A stretch of DNA of 64,000 nucleotides from JADLDB01 sp040755835 (GTDB lineage Bacteria; Myxococcota; Myxococcia; Myxococcales; Myxococcaceae): NCBI GenBank assembly GCA_040755835.1, contig JBFMAB010000020.1:62001-126000 (forward strand), written 5' to 3'. Each line of letters opens with the position of its first letter. The stretch's first letter is position 1. Of this stretch, positions 8,830 to 18,160 are shown piece after piece. Below the pieces are notes generated by a model. The model was not told the DNA's origin. It searched no databases and saw nothing but the letters and a program-made list of their open reading frames with translations. The position numbers and the translations under genes are program-made.

Positions 8830-9290
8830 CGGAGCTGTCCGGTGCGGTGTGCGCGAAGCACGGCGGCGCGTCCGCGGTGGAGACGTGTATGCGCTGCGGC
8901 GCGTTCCTCTGCGCGGACTGCGTCGAGTACGTGCAGGACGAGAAGCCGGTGTGCGCGGCCTGCGCGGTGGTGCTGCGCAGCGCCCGCACGCCCGGCGCGC
9001 TCAAGGCGGCGCCCTTCCTCGCGGTGACGGGGCTCATCGGCATCGCCGAGGGCTTCCTGCAGCGCGGCCGGCTCGGCCTCCTCATCTGGGCCGTGGGCAT
9101 CCCCATCGGCTTCCTGGGGCTGGCGCTCTCCATCCAGCATGGGCGGCGGTTGTCGAAGCAGGACGGCGTTCGGCTGCCGGGGTTCGGCTGGGCGGTGGCA
9201 GGCCGCATCGCGGGCCTGTTCCACGCGCTCGCGAGCGTGCTGTTGATCGGCTCCTTCGTGGTGTTCCTGGTGACGCGGTACTTCCGCTAA
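8826..9290 (+). CDS. B-box zinc-finger membrane protein
   Basis: The 154-residue protein has an N-terminal B-box-like zinc finger (residues about 7-40: CAKHGG..ETCMRCGAFLCADC..KPVCAAC) and three hydrophobic helices. This architecture is common in myxobacterial small membrane proteins of unknown role. It starts at GTG 8826, overlapping the DUF2752 stop by four bases. The shared operon suggests a common membrane function. Confidence 0.8.
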   Translation: MTELSGAVCAKHGGASAVETCMRCGAFLCADCVEYVQDEKPVCAACAVVLRSARTPGALKAAPFLAVTGLIGIAEGFLQRGRLGLLIWAVGIPIGFLGLALSIQHGRRLSKQDGVRLPGFGWAVAGRIAGLFHALASVLLIGSFVVFLVTRYFR

Positions 9291-9301
9291 GCAGGGTGAC
9301 G

Positions 9302-10363
9302 ATGCGGCGGTTGGCTGGCGTTTTCGGGTTGATGACGATGCTGGCGTGTGCGGGCTTGCCGACGGGCGACGACGCGGGTGCTGGCGGTGGCATCGGCGCA
9401 GGTGGCGGTGGCGGCGCGGGTGGAGGCGTCGTCGCTGACGGCGGTGGAGGCGCGGGCGGTGCGGAAGATGCGGGGTTGCCCGCGGGTGAGTACGTGCGTC
9501 AGGTTCCCGGTTGGACCGGTCGTGACTACGAGTTGCTTGTCCCTGCGGTGCGGGACGGTGGCGCTGCCCCGCTCATCCTGTTGCTGCACGGGGGTGGCGG
9601 TACTCGCTCGACCGCGCGGCGTACCGCCTGCCCGGGTGGTGCCCTCACCTCGCCGGATTGTCTCCATCGCCTCGCGCTCGGCCGCGGCTACGTGGTCGTC
9701 CTGCCGGATGGCACTGGAAACCTGCTCCGGACCTGGCATGCGGGAGGCGGCAGCGACGGCTGGCAGTGCGTCTCCGGCGCCGCGTGCACCCAGGGCGTCG
9801 ACGAGCAGGGGTACTTCGCCGCGCTCCTCGGTGACCTGGTCTCCGTCGTTCGCGTCGACCTGACGCGCGTGTATGCGACGGGCCTCTCGAATGGAGCGGC
9901 CATGGCCCACCGGCTCGCGTGCGAATTCCCCCAGGTCTCGGCGATCGCTTCGGTGGCCGGCGGCAACCAGTTCTCCACCACGCGGCCGTGCACACGCGCG
10001 GCCTCGGTGCTCGAGATTCACGGCACCGCGGACCCGTGCTGGGCATGGGACGGGGGGCCGGCGAGCTGCGCCGACACGAACCCTGGCGCGAAGATCAGCG
10101 TTCCGGACACGCTGGCGCGGTGGGCCGTCAACAACGGCTGCGATGGTGGCGTCACGACTTCTTCACTGCCGGACACGATCAGCGACGGTACCGTGACGAG
10201 GCGCCACGAATGGAACTGCAGCGGCGCGGCCCTCGAACTCTACGAGGTGGTCGACGGCGGGCACACCTGGCCGAACGGCTTCTCGTACTCCAGCGGCGCC
10301 GGCGCTACCGCACTCGACTGGTCCGCGAACACCGTGATCCTCGACTTCTTCGACTCCCACTGA
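9302..10363 (+). CDS. PHB-depolymerase / feruloyl-esterase-type lipoprotein (LpqC-like)
   Basis: A 353-residue secreted esterase. A lipoprotein signal (MRRLAGVFGLMTMLACAG) is followed by a Gly/Ala linker to about residue 65. The alpha/beta hydrolase then shows LLLHGGGGT (oxyanion region), nucleophile serine in YATGLSNGAAMAHRLAC, aspartate in EIHGTADPCWAW and histidine in VDGGHTWPNG. The family (COG3509) includes polyhydroxybutyrate depolymerases and feruloyl and acetyl-xylan esterases. Which substrate applies cannot be read from the sequence. It converges on the M15 peptidase gene 18 bases away. Confidence 0.88.
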   Translation: MRRLAGVFGLMTMLACAGLPTGDDAGAGGGIGAGGGGGAGGGVVADGGGGAGGAEDAGLPAGEYVRQVPGWTGRDYELLVPAVRDGGAAPLILLLHGGGGTRSTARRTACPGGALTSPDCLHRLALGRGYVVVLPDGTGNLLRTWHAGGGSDGWQCVSGAACTQGVDEQGYFAALLGDLVSVVRVDLTRVYATGLSNGAAMAHRLACEFPQVSAIASVAGGNQFSTTRPCTRAASVLEIHGTADPCWAWDGGPASCADTNPGAKISVPDTLARWAVNNGCDGGVTTSSLPDTISDGTVTRRHEWNCSGAALELYEVVDGGHTWPNGFSYSSGAGATALDWSANTVILDFFDSH

Positions 10364-10381
10364 CGCGGCCGCGCCATCGGC

Positions 10382-11182
10382 TCACCGGTCCCGGCACGCG
10401 GGCGACAGCAGCTCGGGCCGGTACTCGAAGTGCATGGTGTCGAAGTGCTGCCAGCGTCCGCCCCAGATGAACCCCTCGGCCTCGAAGGCGTCCACGATGG
10501 CCTGGGGAATCCGGTTCTTCCACACCAGCGGCTCGCCGCGCCGCTTCCACCGCCAGTAGTGCGCGCGCTCGACGTTGAGGTCGATGGCGATGCCAAAGGC
10601 GTGCGCCGACAGCGACTTCGAGCGGGCGATCTTCCGCCAGCTCCAGGTGCCGCCGATGTTCTTGAGGAACGGCAGCAGCGTCGGGTCGGCCTTCACCTGC
10701 GGCTCGAGGCGCGCCACCACGCGGGCCAGCGCCGGCGCCGCCAGCGCGTGGAACGGGTAGCGCAGGCCGAAGAACTTCACCTTTCCCAGCCGCGACGACA
10801 CCTCGTTCCGCGACGCGCCGTAGGTGGCCATGAAGAGCTCCAGCACGCGCACGCGGCCGGGATCCTCCGGGCGCGGGCCAGCGTCCGAGGTGTCGACGGG
10901 TACGATGGGCCCGGGCTGGTAGGGCGTGTGGAAGACGTCTTCGAGGTCCGGCACCGCTTCGTCCTCGGGGCCGAACGTCTCGACGCCGGACGACCACGGC
11001 ACGAAGACGCCGTTGGCAAGGTCGAGCCCCCAGCCGCCCGCGTCCGGCTTCCACATCACCGTGCCCGCGTACCAGGTGGGCAGGCAGCGCAGCGCCGCAG
11101 GCGCGGTGCCGGCGTCGGGTTGCGCGGCGACGCCACCGTCCACCTGGGACACCAGCAGCGCTGCGAGGAGCGACGGGACCAC
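10382..11182 (-). CDS. M15-family peptidase (D-Ala-D-Ala carboxypeptidase-like)
   Basis: A 266-residue exported protein with an N-terminal signal peptide (residues 1-20). The zinc peptidase motifs of family M15 are present: SLSAHAFGIAIDLN (SxHxxGxxxD) and WQHFDTMHFEY (HFDxMHFE). The catalytic domain occupies about residues 150-260. It probably trims peptidoglycan stem peptides in the periplasm. The central region is unlike VanY and unassigned. Confidence 0.88.
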   Translation of the reverse strand: MVPSLLAALLVSQVDGGVAAQPDAGTAPAALRCLPTWYAGTVMWKPDAGGWGLDLANGVFVPWSSGVETFGPEDEAVPDLEDVFHTPYQPGPIVPVDTSDAGPRPEDPGRVRVLELFMATYGASRNEVSSRLGKVKFFGLRYPFHALAAPALARVVARLEPQVKADPTLLPFLKNIGGTWSWRKIARSKSLSAHAFGIAIDLNVERAHYWRWKRRGEPLVWKNRIPQAIVDAFEAEGFIWGGRWQHFDTMHFEYRPELLSPACRDR

Positions 11183-11231
11183 CAGGCGATCTCTACCGCG
11201 CCGGACCCGGTGCCGCGAATCCGAGGCCCGG

Positions 11232-11759
11232 CTACTCGACGACGACCAGCCTGGCGCCGTTCTCGACCGTTGCGCCTTCCTTCGCGTGCACCTCGGTCAC
11301 CTTGCCGGCCTTCGGGGCCTTGAGCTCGTTCTCCATCTTCATCGCCTCCATGACGACGAGCCCCTGGCCCTCCTGCACCTCGTCACCTGGCTTCACGAAG
11401 ACCTTCACGATCTTCCCGGGCATCGGCGCGTTGATGGTCTGCTTCCCTTCGGCCTGGAAGGCGCCCGACGCGGCGCGCATGCGCAGCCTGCGCTCGTCGG
11501 CGATGTCGAAGCGCAGCACTTCGCCGCGCACCAGAACGCCCACCTCGTCGCCGCGCTCCTCGAAGTCGACGTTGTAGGAGTCGTGCTCCACCAGCATCGA
11601 CACCGCGCCGTGCGGCAGCACCAGAGAGTCCAGCTCGTAGCGCTTGCCGTCGAGCGTCACCGCGTACAGGCCGTTGCCCAGCGACTCCACCTCGATGCGC
11701 GTGGCCTCGCCTTCCTGCTTCGCCAGGTTCTTCGCGAAGTACGTCGCCTTCTTCGCCAT
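11232..11759 (-). CDS. Biotin carboxyl carrier protein
   Basis: The 175-residue carrier has a C-terminal biotinyl domain with the modified lysine K141 in EAMKMEN, flanked by APMPGKIVKVFV and ending in VENGARLVVVE. The N-terminal 90 residues are unlike AccB of E. coli and resemble the linker between carboxylase and biotin domains in acyl-CoA carboxylase alpha subunits. It lies 3 bases behind the biotin carboxylase gene. A carboxyltransferase subunit is not in the window, so acetyl-, propionyl- or methylcrotonyl-CoA specificity is open. Confidence 0.92.
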   Translation of the reverse strand: MAKKATYFAKNLAKQEGEATRIEVESLGNGLYAVTLDGKRYELDSLVLPHGAVSMLVEHDSYNVDFEERGDEVGVLVRGEVLRFDIADERRLRMRAASGAFQAEGKQTINAPMPGKIVKVFVKPGDEVQEGQGLVVMEAMKMENELKAPKAGKVTEVHAKEGATVENGARLVVVE

Positions 11760-11762
11760 GAC

Positions 11763-13283
11763 TCAGCTCCGCCCCCAGGCCGGCACCTTTCGGCCCGCCA
11801 TGCGCCACGGGGAGACACCGCCCGCGCCGTGCGTGGACCGCGGCAACTCGGCCTGCTTCTTCTCGGCCACCTGGTGCGCGTGCACCGCGGCGGCGATCAT
11901 CGCGGCCCTCGCCAGCTCGGGGCGCTCCTCGCCGAGCAGCTTCTGGTGCTCGCGGCCGAGGAAGCCGGTGTCGTAGTTGCCGCTCTGGAACTCGGGGTGC
12001 GCGATGATGTGGCGCAGGTAGCGGATGTTGGTGGTGATGCCCTTCACCACGTACTCGTCCAGTGCGCGGCGCATGCGCAGCATCGCCTCGGCGCGGGTGG
12101 GCGCCCACACCGACAGCTTGGAGATCATCGGATCGTACACGTTGGGCACGGTGTAGCCGGCGTACACGCCGGAGTCGTCGCGCACGAACGGGCCCGACGG
12201 CACCCGCAGGTACTGGATGCGGCCGGGCGACGGCATGAAGTGGGTGGCGGGATCCTCGGCATAGACGCGCACCTCGATCGCGTGGCCGCGCGGCGCGATG
12301 GGCTCGAGGAAGGGCAGCACCCCGCCCTGCGCGACGTGCAGCTGCCAGGCGACGAGATCGATGCCGGTGACCCACTCCGTCACCGGGTGCTCGACCTGCA
12401 GGCGCGTGTTCATCTCGAGGAAGTAGAAGTTTCGCTGCGCGTCGACGAGGAACTCGACGGTGCCCGCGCCGACGTAGCCCACGGCCTTCGCGGCCCGCAC
12501 CGCGACCTCGCCCATCGCCGCGCGCATCTGCGGGTTGATGATGGGCGACGGCGTCTCTTCGACGACCTTCTGGTTGCGCCGCTGCGCGCTGCACTCGCGC
12601 TCGTTCAGGTGAATGACGTTGCCGTGCGAGTCGCCGAACACCTGGATCTCGATGTGGTGCGGCTCGTCGAGGAACTTCTCCAGGTAGACGGCGTCGTTGC
12701 CGAAGGCGCTCATCGCCTCGCTCTTCGCCGCGCGCCACGCCGACTCGAGGTCGGCTTCCTTCTCGACGCGGCGCATGCCCTTGCCGCCACCGCCGCCGGC
12801 CGCCTTGAGCATGACGGGGAAGCCGATCTTCTTCGCGAAGGCCTTCGCGTCCTCGACGTCGGCGAAGGGTTCCTGGTTGCCGGGCACCACCGGCACGCCG
12901 GCCTTCACCATGTTGGCGCGGGCGCGCGTCTTCTCGCCCATCGCGTCCATCGCGGAGGCGGGCGGGCCGATGAAGGTGATGCCGGCCTTCTCGCACGCGC
13001 GCACGAAGGACGCGTTCTCGGACAGGAAGCCGTAGCCCGGGTGGATCGCGTCGGCGCCGGTGCGCTTCGCCGCGTCGATGATGTTCTGCTGCACGAGGTA
13101 GCTCTCGCGCGACGGCGGCGGCCCGACGCACACCGCCTGGTCGGCGTAGCGGGTGTGCAGCGCCGAGCGGTCGGCTTCCGAGAAGACGGCCACGGTCTCG
13201 AGCCCGAGCTCCTTGCAGGTGCGCATCACGCGGATGGCGATCTCCCCGCGGTTCGCGACCAGCACTTTCTTGATTCGCGCCAT
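11763..13283 (-). CDS. accC: Biotin carboxylase subunit of an acyl-CoA carboxylase
   Basis: The 506-residue enzyme carboxylates carrier-bound biotin using ATP and bicarbonate. It contains the N-terminal LVANRGEIAIRVMRTC, the ATP-grasp loop AAGGGGGKGMRRV near residue 165, HIEIQVFGD and the catalytic EMNTRLQVEHPVTE segment. It is about 50 residues longer than AccC of E. coli. The extra C-terminus (KKQAELPRSTHGAGG...) precedes the carrier gene, as though a fused alpha subunit had been split in two. It is divergently oriented from the next gene, with 98 bases between starts. Confidence 0.93.
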   Translation of the reverse strand: MARIKKVLVANRGEIAIRVMRTCKELGLETVAVFSEADRSALHTRYADQAVCVGPPPSRESYLVQQNIIDAAKRTGADAIHPGYGFLSENASFVRACEKAGITFIGPPASAMDAMGEKTRARANMVKAGVPVVPGNQEPFADVEDAKAFAKKIGFPVMLKAAGGGGGKGMRRVEKEADLESAWRAAKSEAMSAFGNDAVYLEKFLDEPHHIEIQVFGDSHGNVIHLNERECSAQRRNQKVVEETPSPIINPQMRAAMGEVAVRAAKAVGYVGAGTVEFLVDAQRNFYFLEMNTRLQVEHPVTEWVTGIDLVAWQLHVAQGGVLPFLEPIAPRGHAIEVRVYAEDPATHFMPSPGRIQYLRVPSGPFVRDDSGVYAGYTVPNVYDPMISKLSVWAPTRAEAMLRMRRALDEYVVKGITTNIRYLRHIIAHPEFQSGNYDTGFLGREHQKLLGEERPELARAAMIAAAVHAHQVAEKKQAELPRSTHGAGGVSPWRMAGRKVPAWGRS

Positions 13284-13381
13284 GCGGGGTGTCTACCCCG
13301 CAGGGGGCAGGGCACCAACCGGGAAGATGGGCCGGCGTACGGCGTGGCCCCGGGCCTCGAATCGCGTTACGGAAACCCCGC

Positions 13382-14596
13382 ATGGCCACGCGCGACTTCG
13401 ACCTCGTCCTCTTCGGCGCAACCGGCTTCACCGGCAAGCTGGTGGCCGAGTACCTCGACGTGCACGCGCCCGACGGCGCGCGCATCGCGCTCGCGGGCCG
13501 GAACCCCGACAAGCTCGAGGCGCTGCGCGCGGGCTTGAGGGCGAAGGGCCGGGCCTTTCCCCTCCTCGAGGCCGACAGCCACGACGCCTACGCGCTCGCG
13601 GCCGTCGCGCAGCGCACGAAGGTGGTCTGCACCACCGTCGGCCCGTACGCGAAGCACGGCCTGTCGCTGGTCGGCGCCTGCGCGAAGGCGGGCACGCACT
13701 ACGCGGATCTCACCGGCGAGGTGCAGTTCATGCGCGACTCCATCGACGCGTGGAACGTCGAGGCCCAGCGCACCGGCGCCCGCATCGTCCACGCGTGCGG
13801 CTTCGACTCCATTCCGTCCGAGGTGGGGGCGTGGCTGCTGTGGCAGGCGCTGGGGCCGATGCGGCGCGCGACGTACGTCGTCGAGTCGATGAAGGGTGGC
13901 TTCTCCGGCGGCACCGTCGCGTCGCTGCTCAACGTGCTCGAGGAAGCATCGAAGGATCGCGCGCGCCGCCGGTTGCTGGCGGATCCCTACGCGCTGTCGC
14001 CGGATCGCGGGCGCGAGCCGGACCTGGGGCCCGAGCGCGATCTCACCCGCTTCGAGTACGACGACTTCGTCGGCCGTTGGGTGGCGCCCTTCGTCATGTC
14101 CTCCATCAACACGCGCGTCGTGCGTCGCACCAACGCGCTCCTCGGCTACCCGTACGGCCGGAACTTCCGCTACCGCGAGGTGAGCGGCATGCCGAAGGGC
14201 CCGCGCGGCGTCGCGTTCGCCGCGGCCCTCACCGGTGGCCTGGGCGCGCTCATGGCAGGGCTGTCCTTCGAGCCGACGAAGCGGCTGCTCCTGCGCGTCT
14301 TGCCGAAACCGGGTGAGGGCCCCAGCGAGGCGGCGCGGCGCGCCGGCCGCCTCAAGGTGCGCGTCTTCGGCGAGGCGGAGGACGGGCGGCGCGCGGCGGC
14401 GCTCATCGTCGGGCAGGGAGACCCGGGCTACCAGCTGACGTCGCTCATCCTCTCGCAGGCGTCGCTGGCGCTGGCGCTGGACACGGCGCGGCTGCCGGAG
14501 CGGGCGGGTGTGCTGACGCCCATCTCCGCGATGGGGGACGTGCTGGTGGAGCGCCTGCGGGCCGCGGGCATGACGCTCACCGTCGAGCGGAGTTGA
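13382..14596 (+). CDS. Saccharopine dehydrogenase family oxidoreductase (trans-acting enoyl reductase-like)
   Basis: A 404-residue NAD(P)-binding protein. The Rossmann motif FGATGFTGKLVAEYL is followed by ALAGRNPDKLEALR, then KVVCTTVGPYAKHG and HACGFDSIPSEVGAWLL. This matches the family of mycobacterial trans-acting enoyl reductases and human SCCPDH-like proteins rather than true lysine-pathway saccharopine dehydrogenase. Substrate unknown; lipid metabolism is plausible but inferred only from family resemblance. Confidence 0.85.
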   Translation: MATRDFDLVLFGATGFTGKLVAEYLDVHAPDGARIALAGRNPDKLEALRAGLRAKGRAFPLLEADSHDAYALAAVAQRTKVVCTTVGPYAKHGLSLVGACAKAGTHYADLTGEVQFMRDSIDAWNVEAQRTGARIVHACGFDSIPSEVGAWLLWQALGPMRRATYVVESMKGGFSGGTVASLLNVLEEASKDRARRRLLADPYALSPDRGREPDLGPERDLTRFEYDDFVGRWVAPFVMSSINTRVVRRTNALLGYPYGRNFRYREVSGMPKGPRGVAFAAALTGGLGALMAGLSFEPTKRLLLRVLPKPGEGPSEAARRAGRLKVRVFGEAEDGRRAAALIVGQGDPGYQLTSLILSQASLALALDTARLPERAGVLTPISAMGDVLVERLRAAGMTLTVERS

Positions 14597-14732
14597 GGCG
14601 ACCGACAGCGTCGCCGTGCGCTCAGGTGAGGCGCGGACCGGCGTGCCGAGGGGCTCGGAGCAAGGTGGCACGGCGGCGGACACCGGTCGCGGCGCCACCC
14701 TTGAAGCAGGACGCGCGGCGCGCCAACTCGCG

Positions 14733-15209
14733 TCACCTGTCGCAGGGGATGACGGTGCAGGCGCCCCACATGCCCGTGCGGTTCGTCTTCGCCTCGGACT
14801 CCAGGGTGTCGAACTCCGCCGCGCGCGCCGCGCCGCCGGGCGCGACGAACAGGGCGCACGCGAGGCCTTGCTTCATCAGCTCGGTGTTCAGCTCCGTGCC
14901 CCCGACCTTCACGTACGCCAGCGTGCGGCCGAACATGTCCTTGCACGCCGTGTCGTCGTAGCTGAGCTGCACCTCCACGCCTTCGATGAGGCCGCGGGTG
15001 AAAGCCGTGGCCTCCTGGCCGTAGCACTCGTTCTTCCCGCCCGTCGTCTCCGGCGTGTTGACGTTCAACAGGCGCACGCGGCGGCCGTCGGACAGGTCGA
15101 AGGTGTCGCCGTCCACCACCGCCTGCACCACGCCCGTCGAGGCTCCGCACACGCTGCCGCCGCAGCCGGCGGCAGCCAGGGTGGCCAGCGCGACGAGGGT
15201 CGACTTCAC
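14733..15209 (-). CDS. Thermonuclease-family lipoprotein (short)
   Basis: A 158-residue exported nuclease-like protein. The GTG at 15209 overlaps the preceding stop (GTGA), and the lipoprotein signal is VKSTLVALATLAAAGCGG. The staphylococcal nuclease fold motifs are visible: VVDGDTFDLSDGRRVRLLNV followed by NTPET (metal-binding Asp and first Arg), QEATAFTRGLIEG, and DMFGRTLAYVKVGGTELN with the second Arg. It would hydrolyse DNA or RNA outside the inner membrane in a Ca-dependent manner if active. It is the last gene of a four-gene operon of exported proteins. Confidence 0.85.
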   Translation of the reverse strand: MKSTLVALATLAAAGCGGSVCGASTGVVQAVVDGDTFDLSDGRRVRLLNVNTPETTGGKNECYGQEATAFTRGLIEGVEVQLSYDDTACKDMFGRTLAYVKVGGTELNTELMKQGLACALFVAPGGAARAAEFDTLESEAKTNRTGMWGACTVIPCDR

Positions 15210-16939
15210 GGGCACGTGACATTCACCAGCCCGGGCGTGCCGCGGTCGCCGCCGAAGCCGCCGTCGGCCAGCACGGGCCCGTAGCGCACGCCGGCCGGCG
15301 TCACGCAGAGGTTGGTGGGGACGTCGTTGTCGGCTGGGTCCGTCAGGCCCGCGTTGAGCTGCGTCGACGCGCCGGGCGACGAGTTCGTGTACGTCACCGA
15401 GTCCAGCACGCCGCCGTCGACGCCCGTCACCGCCAGCGTGTGCGTGCCCGAGTTGGTGAGGCCGAAGCTGAAGGTGGCCGCCAGCGTCGGTAGCCCGCCA
15501 TTCTGCAGCGGATCGGTGTTGCGGCCGAAGACGGCGAAGGTGTTCGCCGTCACCGGCAGGCAGCCCTGCGAGGACAGCTTCGTCGTCGCCGTGTCGTGCG
15601 ACAGCGTCAGCCCGTTCAGGTCGGCGTCGGCCTTGAAGAGGACCTCGATGAACTCGCCGTTGGTGTCCGTGGCGGTGTTGGGGTCGGCCATCCACTCGGT
15701 GATGACCACGTCGCCCGCGTTGGGCCGCACCACCGGCCGCACCGCCAGGGAGATCGGATCGATGCACTCGTCGGGGCTCGTCATGCCCGCGTCGACGATG
15801 GGGCAGTCGGGGTTGGGCGCGGCCGGGCTGCCGTAGTCACCGCCGCCGTCAGGATTCCACCGGGTCGGCGCGTCGCAGAAGTTCTCCGGCACGTCGTTGC
15901 TGCCCGGGTCCAGCTTGAGCGGGTCGAGTTGCTGCGCCCTGCCCGGTCGCGACGGCAGCAGCGCGATCTCATCGATGCCCGCGTCGCCGCGCCACAGGCC
16001 GATGCGCTGGTTCGTGGTGTCGGCGAAGGACACGTTGTACAGGGCGAGCGGCGGGGGCAGGCCGCCGTTGACGAAGCTGTCGGCGCTGCGCGCCAACAGC
16101 CCGTATTCGCCGGCGTTGAGCCGCAGGCAGTTGCCCGAGGTGATCTTGTGGGCGCTGGTGGACGTCGCGATGGTGAGGTCGTTCAGGTCGACCGACGCGC
16201 GGGCCAGCACCTCGAACCACTCGCCGGTGGTGTCGCTGGCGGCCACGGGGTTCGCCATCACCTCGGTGATGACCAGGTCGCCCGGCTGCGGCGCGGTGAG
16301 CGGCCGCACCGTGCCGTTGTCCAAGCAGGTGCCGGTCATCGCCTCGGGGACACACACCGGATTGGGCTGGCCGGGCGTACCCGCGGACGTTCCGAAGTAC
16401 ACGTTGCCGACCGGCGTGTCGCACCACGCCGTCTCGGAGTCGTTCGCGCTCGCGTTGGGCTCGTTCGCGCCGTCCAGCATGCGGCTTCGGTTGGCCTTCG
16501 CCGCGACGGTGTAGGTGAACTCGTCCAGCGTCGTCATGCCGCAGCGAAGGGTGATGACGCCGCGGGCGTTGCCCAGCGCCCCCAGGCCGTCCGCGTAGGA
16601 GTAGCCGATCCACGCCGGGTTCGGCCCCGAGCGGATGTCACCCAAAGCGAAGTAGCTGCGCGCCGGCACCGTGCCCGCGCGGATGGTGTGGGACTTGAGG
16701 CCCGAGCCGTCGGTGTCCTTGTAGGAGATGACGATGCCCTTCAGGTCGAGCGGCGTGCCCAGGGTGTTGAAGACCTCGATCCACTCCTTGCCGGTGTCGG
16801 TGCCTTCGGGGTCCGCCATCACCTCGGTGATGACGAGGTCGCCGGCCTTGCGGCCCACGCAGGGATCCGTGGTGGTCGTCGACGGCCCACAGCCCACCCA
16901 CAGGCCCGCCGCGGCCACTGCCAACAGAGCGCGTCTCAT
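15206..16939 (-). CDS. Lipoprotein with three lamin-tail domains
   Basis: A 577-residue lipoprotein (signal MRRALLAVAAAGLWVGCG). Three lamin-tail (LTD, Ig-like) domains each open with a clear repeat: AGDLVITEVMADPEGTDTGK, PGDLVITEVMANPVAASDTT and AGDVVITEWMADPNTATDTN, starting near residues 32, 219 and 407. Between them are Cys-containing linkers. Bacterial lamin-tail domains are often attached to extracellular nucleases or phosphoesterases and anchor them to the surface. Here the domains stand alone but are flanked on both sides by SNase-like genes. It starts 6 bases after the upstream gene. Confidence 0.85.
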   Translation of the reverse strand: MRRALLAVAAAGLWVGCGPSTTTTDPCVGRKAGDLVITEVMADPEGTDTGKEWIEVFNTLGTPLDLKGIVISYKDTDGSGLKSHTIRAGTVPARSYFALGDIRSGPNPAWIGYSYADGLGALGNARGVITLRCGMTTLDEFTYTVAAKANRSRMLDGANEPNASANDSETAWCDTPVGNVYFGTSAGTPGQPNPVCVPEAMTGTCLDNGTVRPLTAPQPGDLVITEVMANPVAASDTTGEWFEVLARASVDLNDLTIATSTSAHKITSGNCLRLNAGEYGLLARSADSFVNGGLPPPLALYNVSFADTTNQRIGLWRGDAGIDEIALLPSRPGRAQQLDPLKLDPGSNDVPENFCDAPTRWNPDGGGDYGSPAAPNPDCPIVDAGMTSPDECIDPISLAVRPVVRPNAGDVVITEWMADPNTATDTNGEFIEVLFKADADLNGLTLSHDTATTKLSSQGCLPVTANTFAVFGRNTDPLQNGGLPTLAATFSFGLTNSGTHTLAVTGVDGGVLDSVTYTNSSPGASTQLNAGLTDPADNDVPTNLCVTPAGVRYGPVLADGGFGGDRGTPGLVNVTCP

Positions 16940-16945
16940 GTCGAG

Positions 16946-18088
16946 TTACTCTCCCTCGTCCTGCCTCGCGGACTCCCCGGCCTGGGTTTCCGTCATCAAG
17001 AGCTCTTCCAACTGCTCGCTGGGCGCCAGCACCTGCCCGGGCAGCGTCACCTGCACCTGCAGGTGATCGAGCCCGCGCGCGTCGCGGTACTTCTGCACCA
17101 CGCCCTTCACCTGCACGTACTCGCCGCGCTTGAACTGCAGGCCGGTGTTGAGCAGCACGTCCTTGTCGAAGAAGACGACGTCGAAGCTGGAGCTGCGGTT
17201 GCGGGCCAGCTTCACCACCGACGGGCCTTCCTCGCGCATGCGCACCTCCTGTACGGCGCCGAGGACGACGACTTCCTGGCCGAGGCGCTGCTCGAGCTTC
17301 AACATCGCGTCCCAGCGGGTCAGCGCGATGTACGACTCCGGGTGTTCGGCTTGCTCCTTCTCGAACCGGGTGATCGCCGCCTCGCGCTCGCCCCACCAGC
17401 GGAGGCGCTCGTCGTAGTCGTCGTAGTGCATCTTCCCCGGCTCCCAGATGCCGCGCTTGGCCTCCATGGCTTCCTTCTGCGCCTCGAGGAACTCCCGGTG
17501 GAAGCGCCGGCTGCGGCCGTACTTCACGAAGTACGGGCTCATGCCCGCGCGCACGCACTCGACGTTGTAGTTGACCCACTGGCCGCCCTTCTTCGCGAAG
17601 ACGTAGGCGAGGTAGCGGCCGTAGAAGTCGCGGATCTCTCCGGGGTGATCGCGTTCGAGGCGCACCTCGGTGACGCCTTCGAAGAAGCTCTGGGCAAAGT
17701 GCCTGGCGTCTTCTCCCAGAGGGGTCGCCATCTTCACGGGGCGGGGCGAGGCGCCCCGCATCGTCTTCTTGTACGCCTCCCAGCCCGCGGCGAAGGCCTC
17801 GCGCTCGGAGTCTTTCTTGAACGTCTCCTCGGTGTCGATGGCGAGCAGGCGCAAGCTGGCGTTGAGGCCCTTCACCCGCAGCGTGTCGCCGTCGATGACC
17901 GCCGACGGGCCGTCGAAGGGGAACTCGCCGAGCTCCAGGCTGACCACCTCGAGCCGCTTGAGCAGCGCGGTGGCCTCGTCGCGCGTGTAGCGCTTGGAGT
18001 CCTGGGTGGTGTTGCACGCGCCGGCCAGGGCCACAAGGCCCACCAGCAGCGGCAGGAGGAGGCGTCGCACGTTGACCGGGCTCGACAT
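16946..18088 (-). CDS. SNase-like lipoprotein with C-terminal OB-like domain
   Basis: A 380-residue lipoprotein (signal cleaved before C25 in VALAGACNTT). Residues about 55-220 form a staphylococcal-nuclease-like domain: VIDGDTLRVKGLNASLRLLAI then DTEET, a long insert, DFYGRYLAYVFAKKGGQW and NYNVECVRAGMSPY. The C-terminal third (RLGQEVVVLGAVQEVR to LQVQVTLPG) looks like an OB-fold tRNA/DNA-binding domain. Nuclease activity is inferred. It lies 72 bases behind the HhH barrel gene and 6 bases before the lamin-tail gene. Confidence 0.8.
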   Translation of the reverse strand: MSSPVNVRRLLLPLLVGLVALAGACNTTQDSKRYTRDEATALLKRLEVVSLELGEFPFDGPSAVIDGDTLRVKGLNASLRLLAIDTEETFKKDSEREAFAAGWEAYKKTMRGASPRPVKMATPLGEDARHFAQSFFEGVTEVRLERDHPGEIRDFYGRYLAYVFAKKGGQWVNYNVECVRAGMSPYFVKYGRSRRFHREFLEAQKEAMEAKRGIWEPGKMHYDDYDERLRWWGEREAAITRFEKEQAEHPESYIALTRWDAMLKLEQRLGQEVVVLGAVQEVRMREEGPSVVKLARNRSSSFDVVFFDKDVLLNTGLQFKRGEYVQVKGVVQKYRDARGLDHLQVQVTLPGQVLAPSEQLEELLMTETQAGESARQDEGE

Positions 18089-18160
18089 GGGACTGAAGCC
18101 TGAGCGTAGGGAGAACGCCCGGGGAAAGCGAGCGCCGGAAACGCCCGCCGGCCCACCGCG

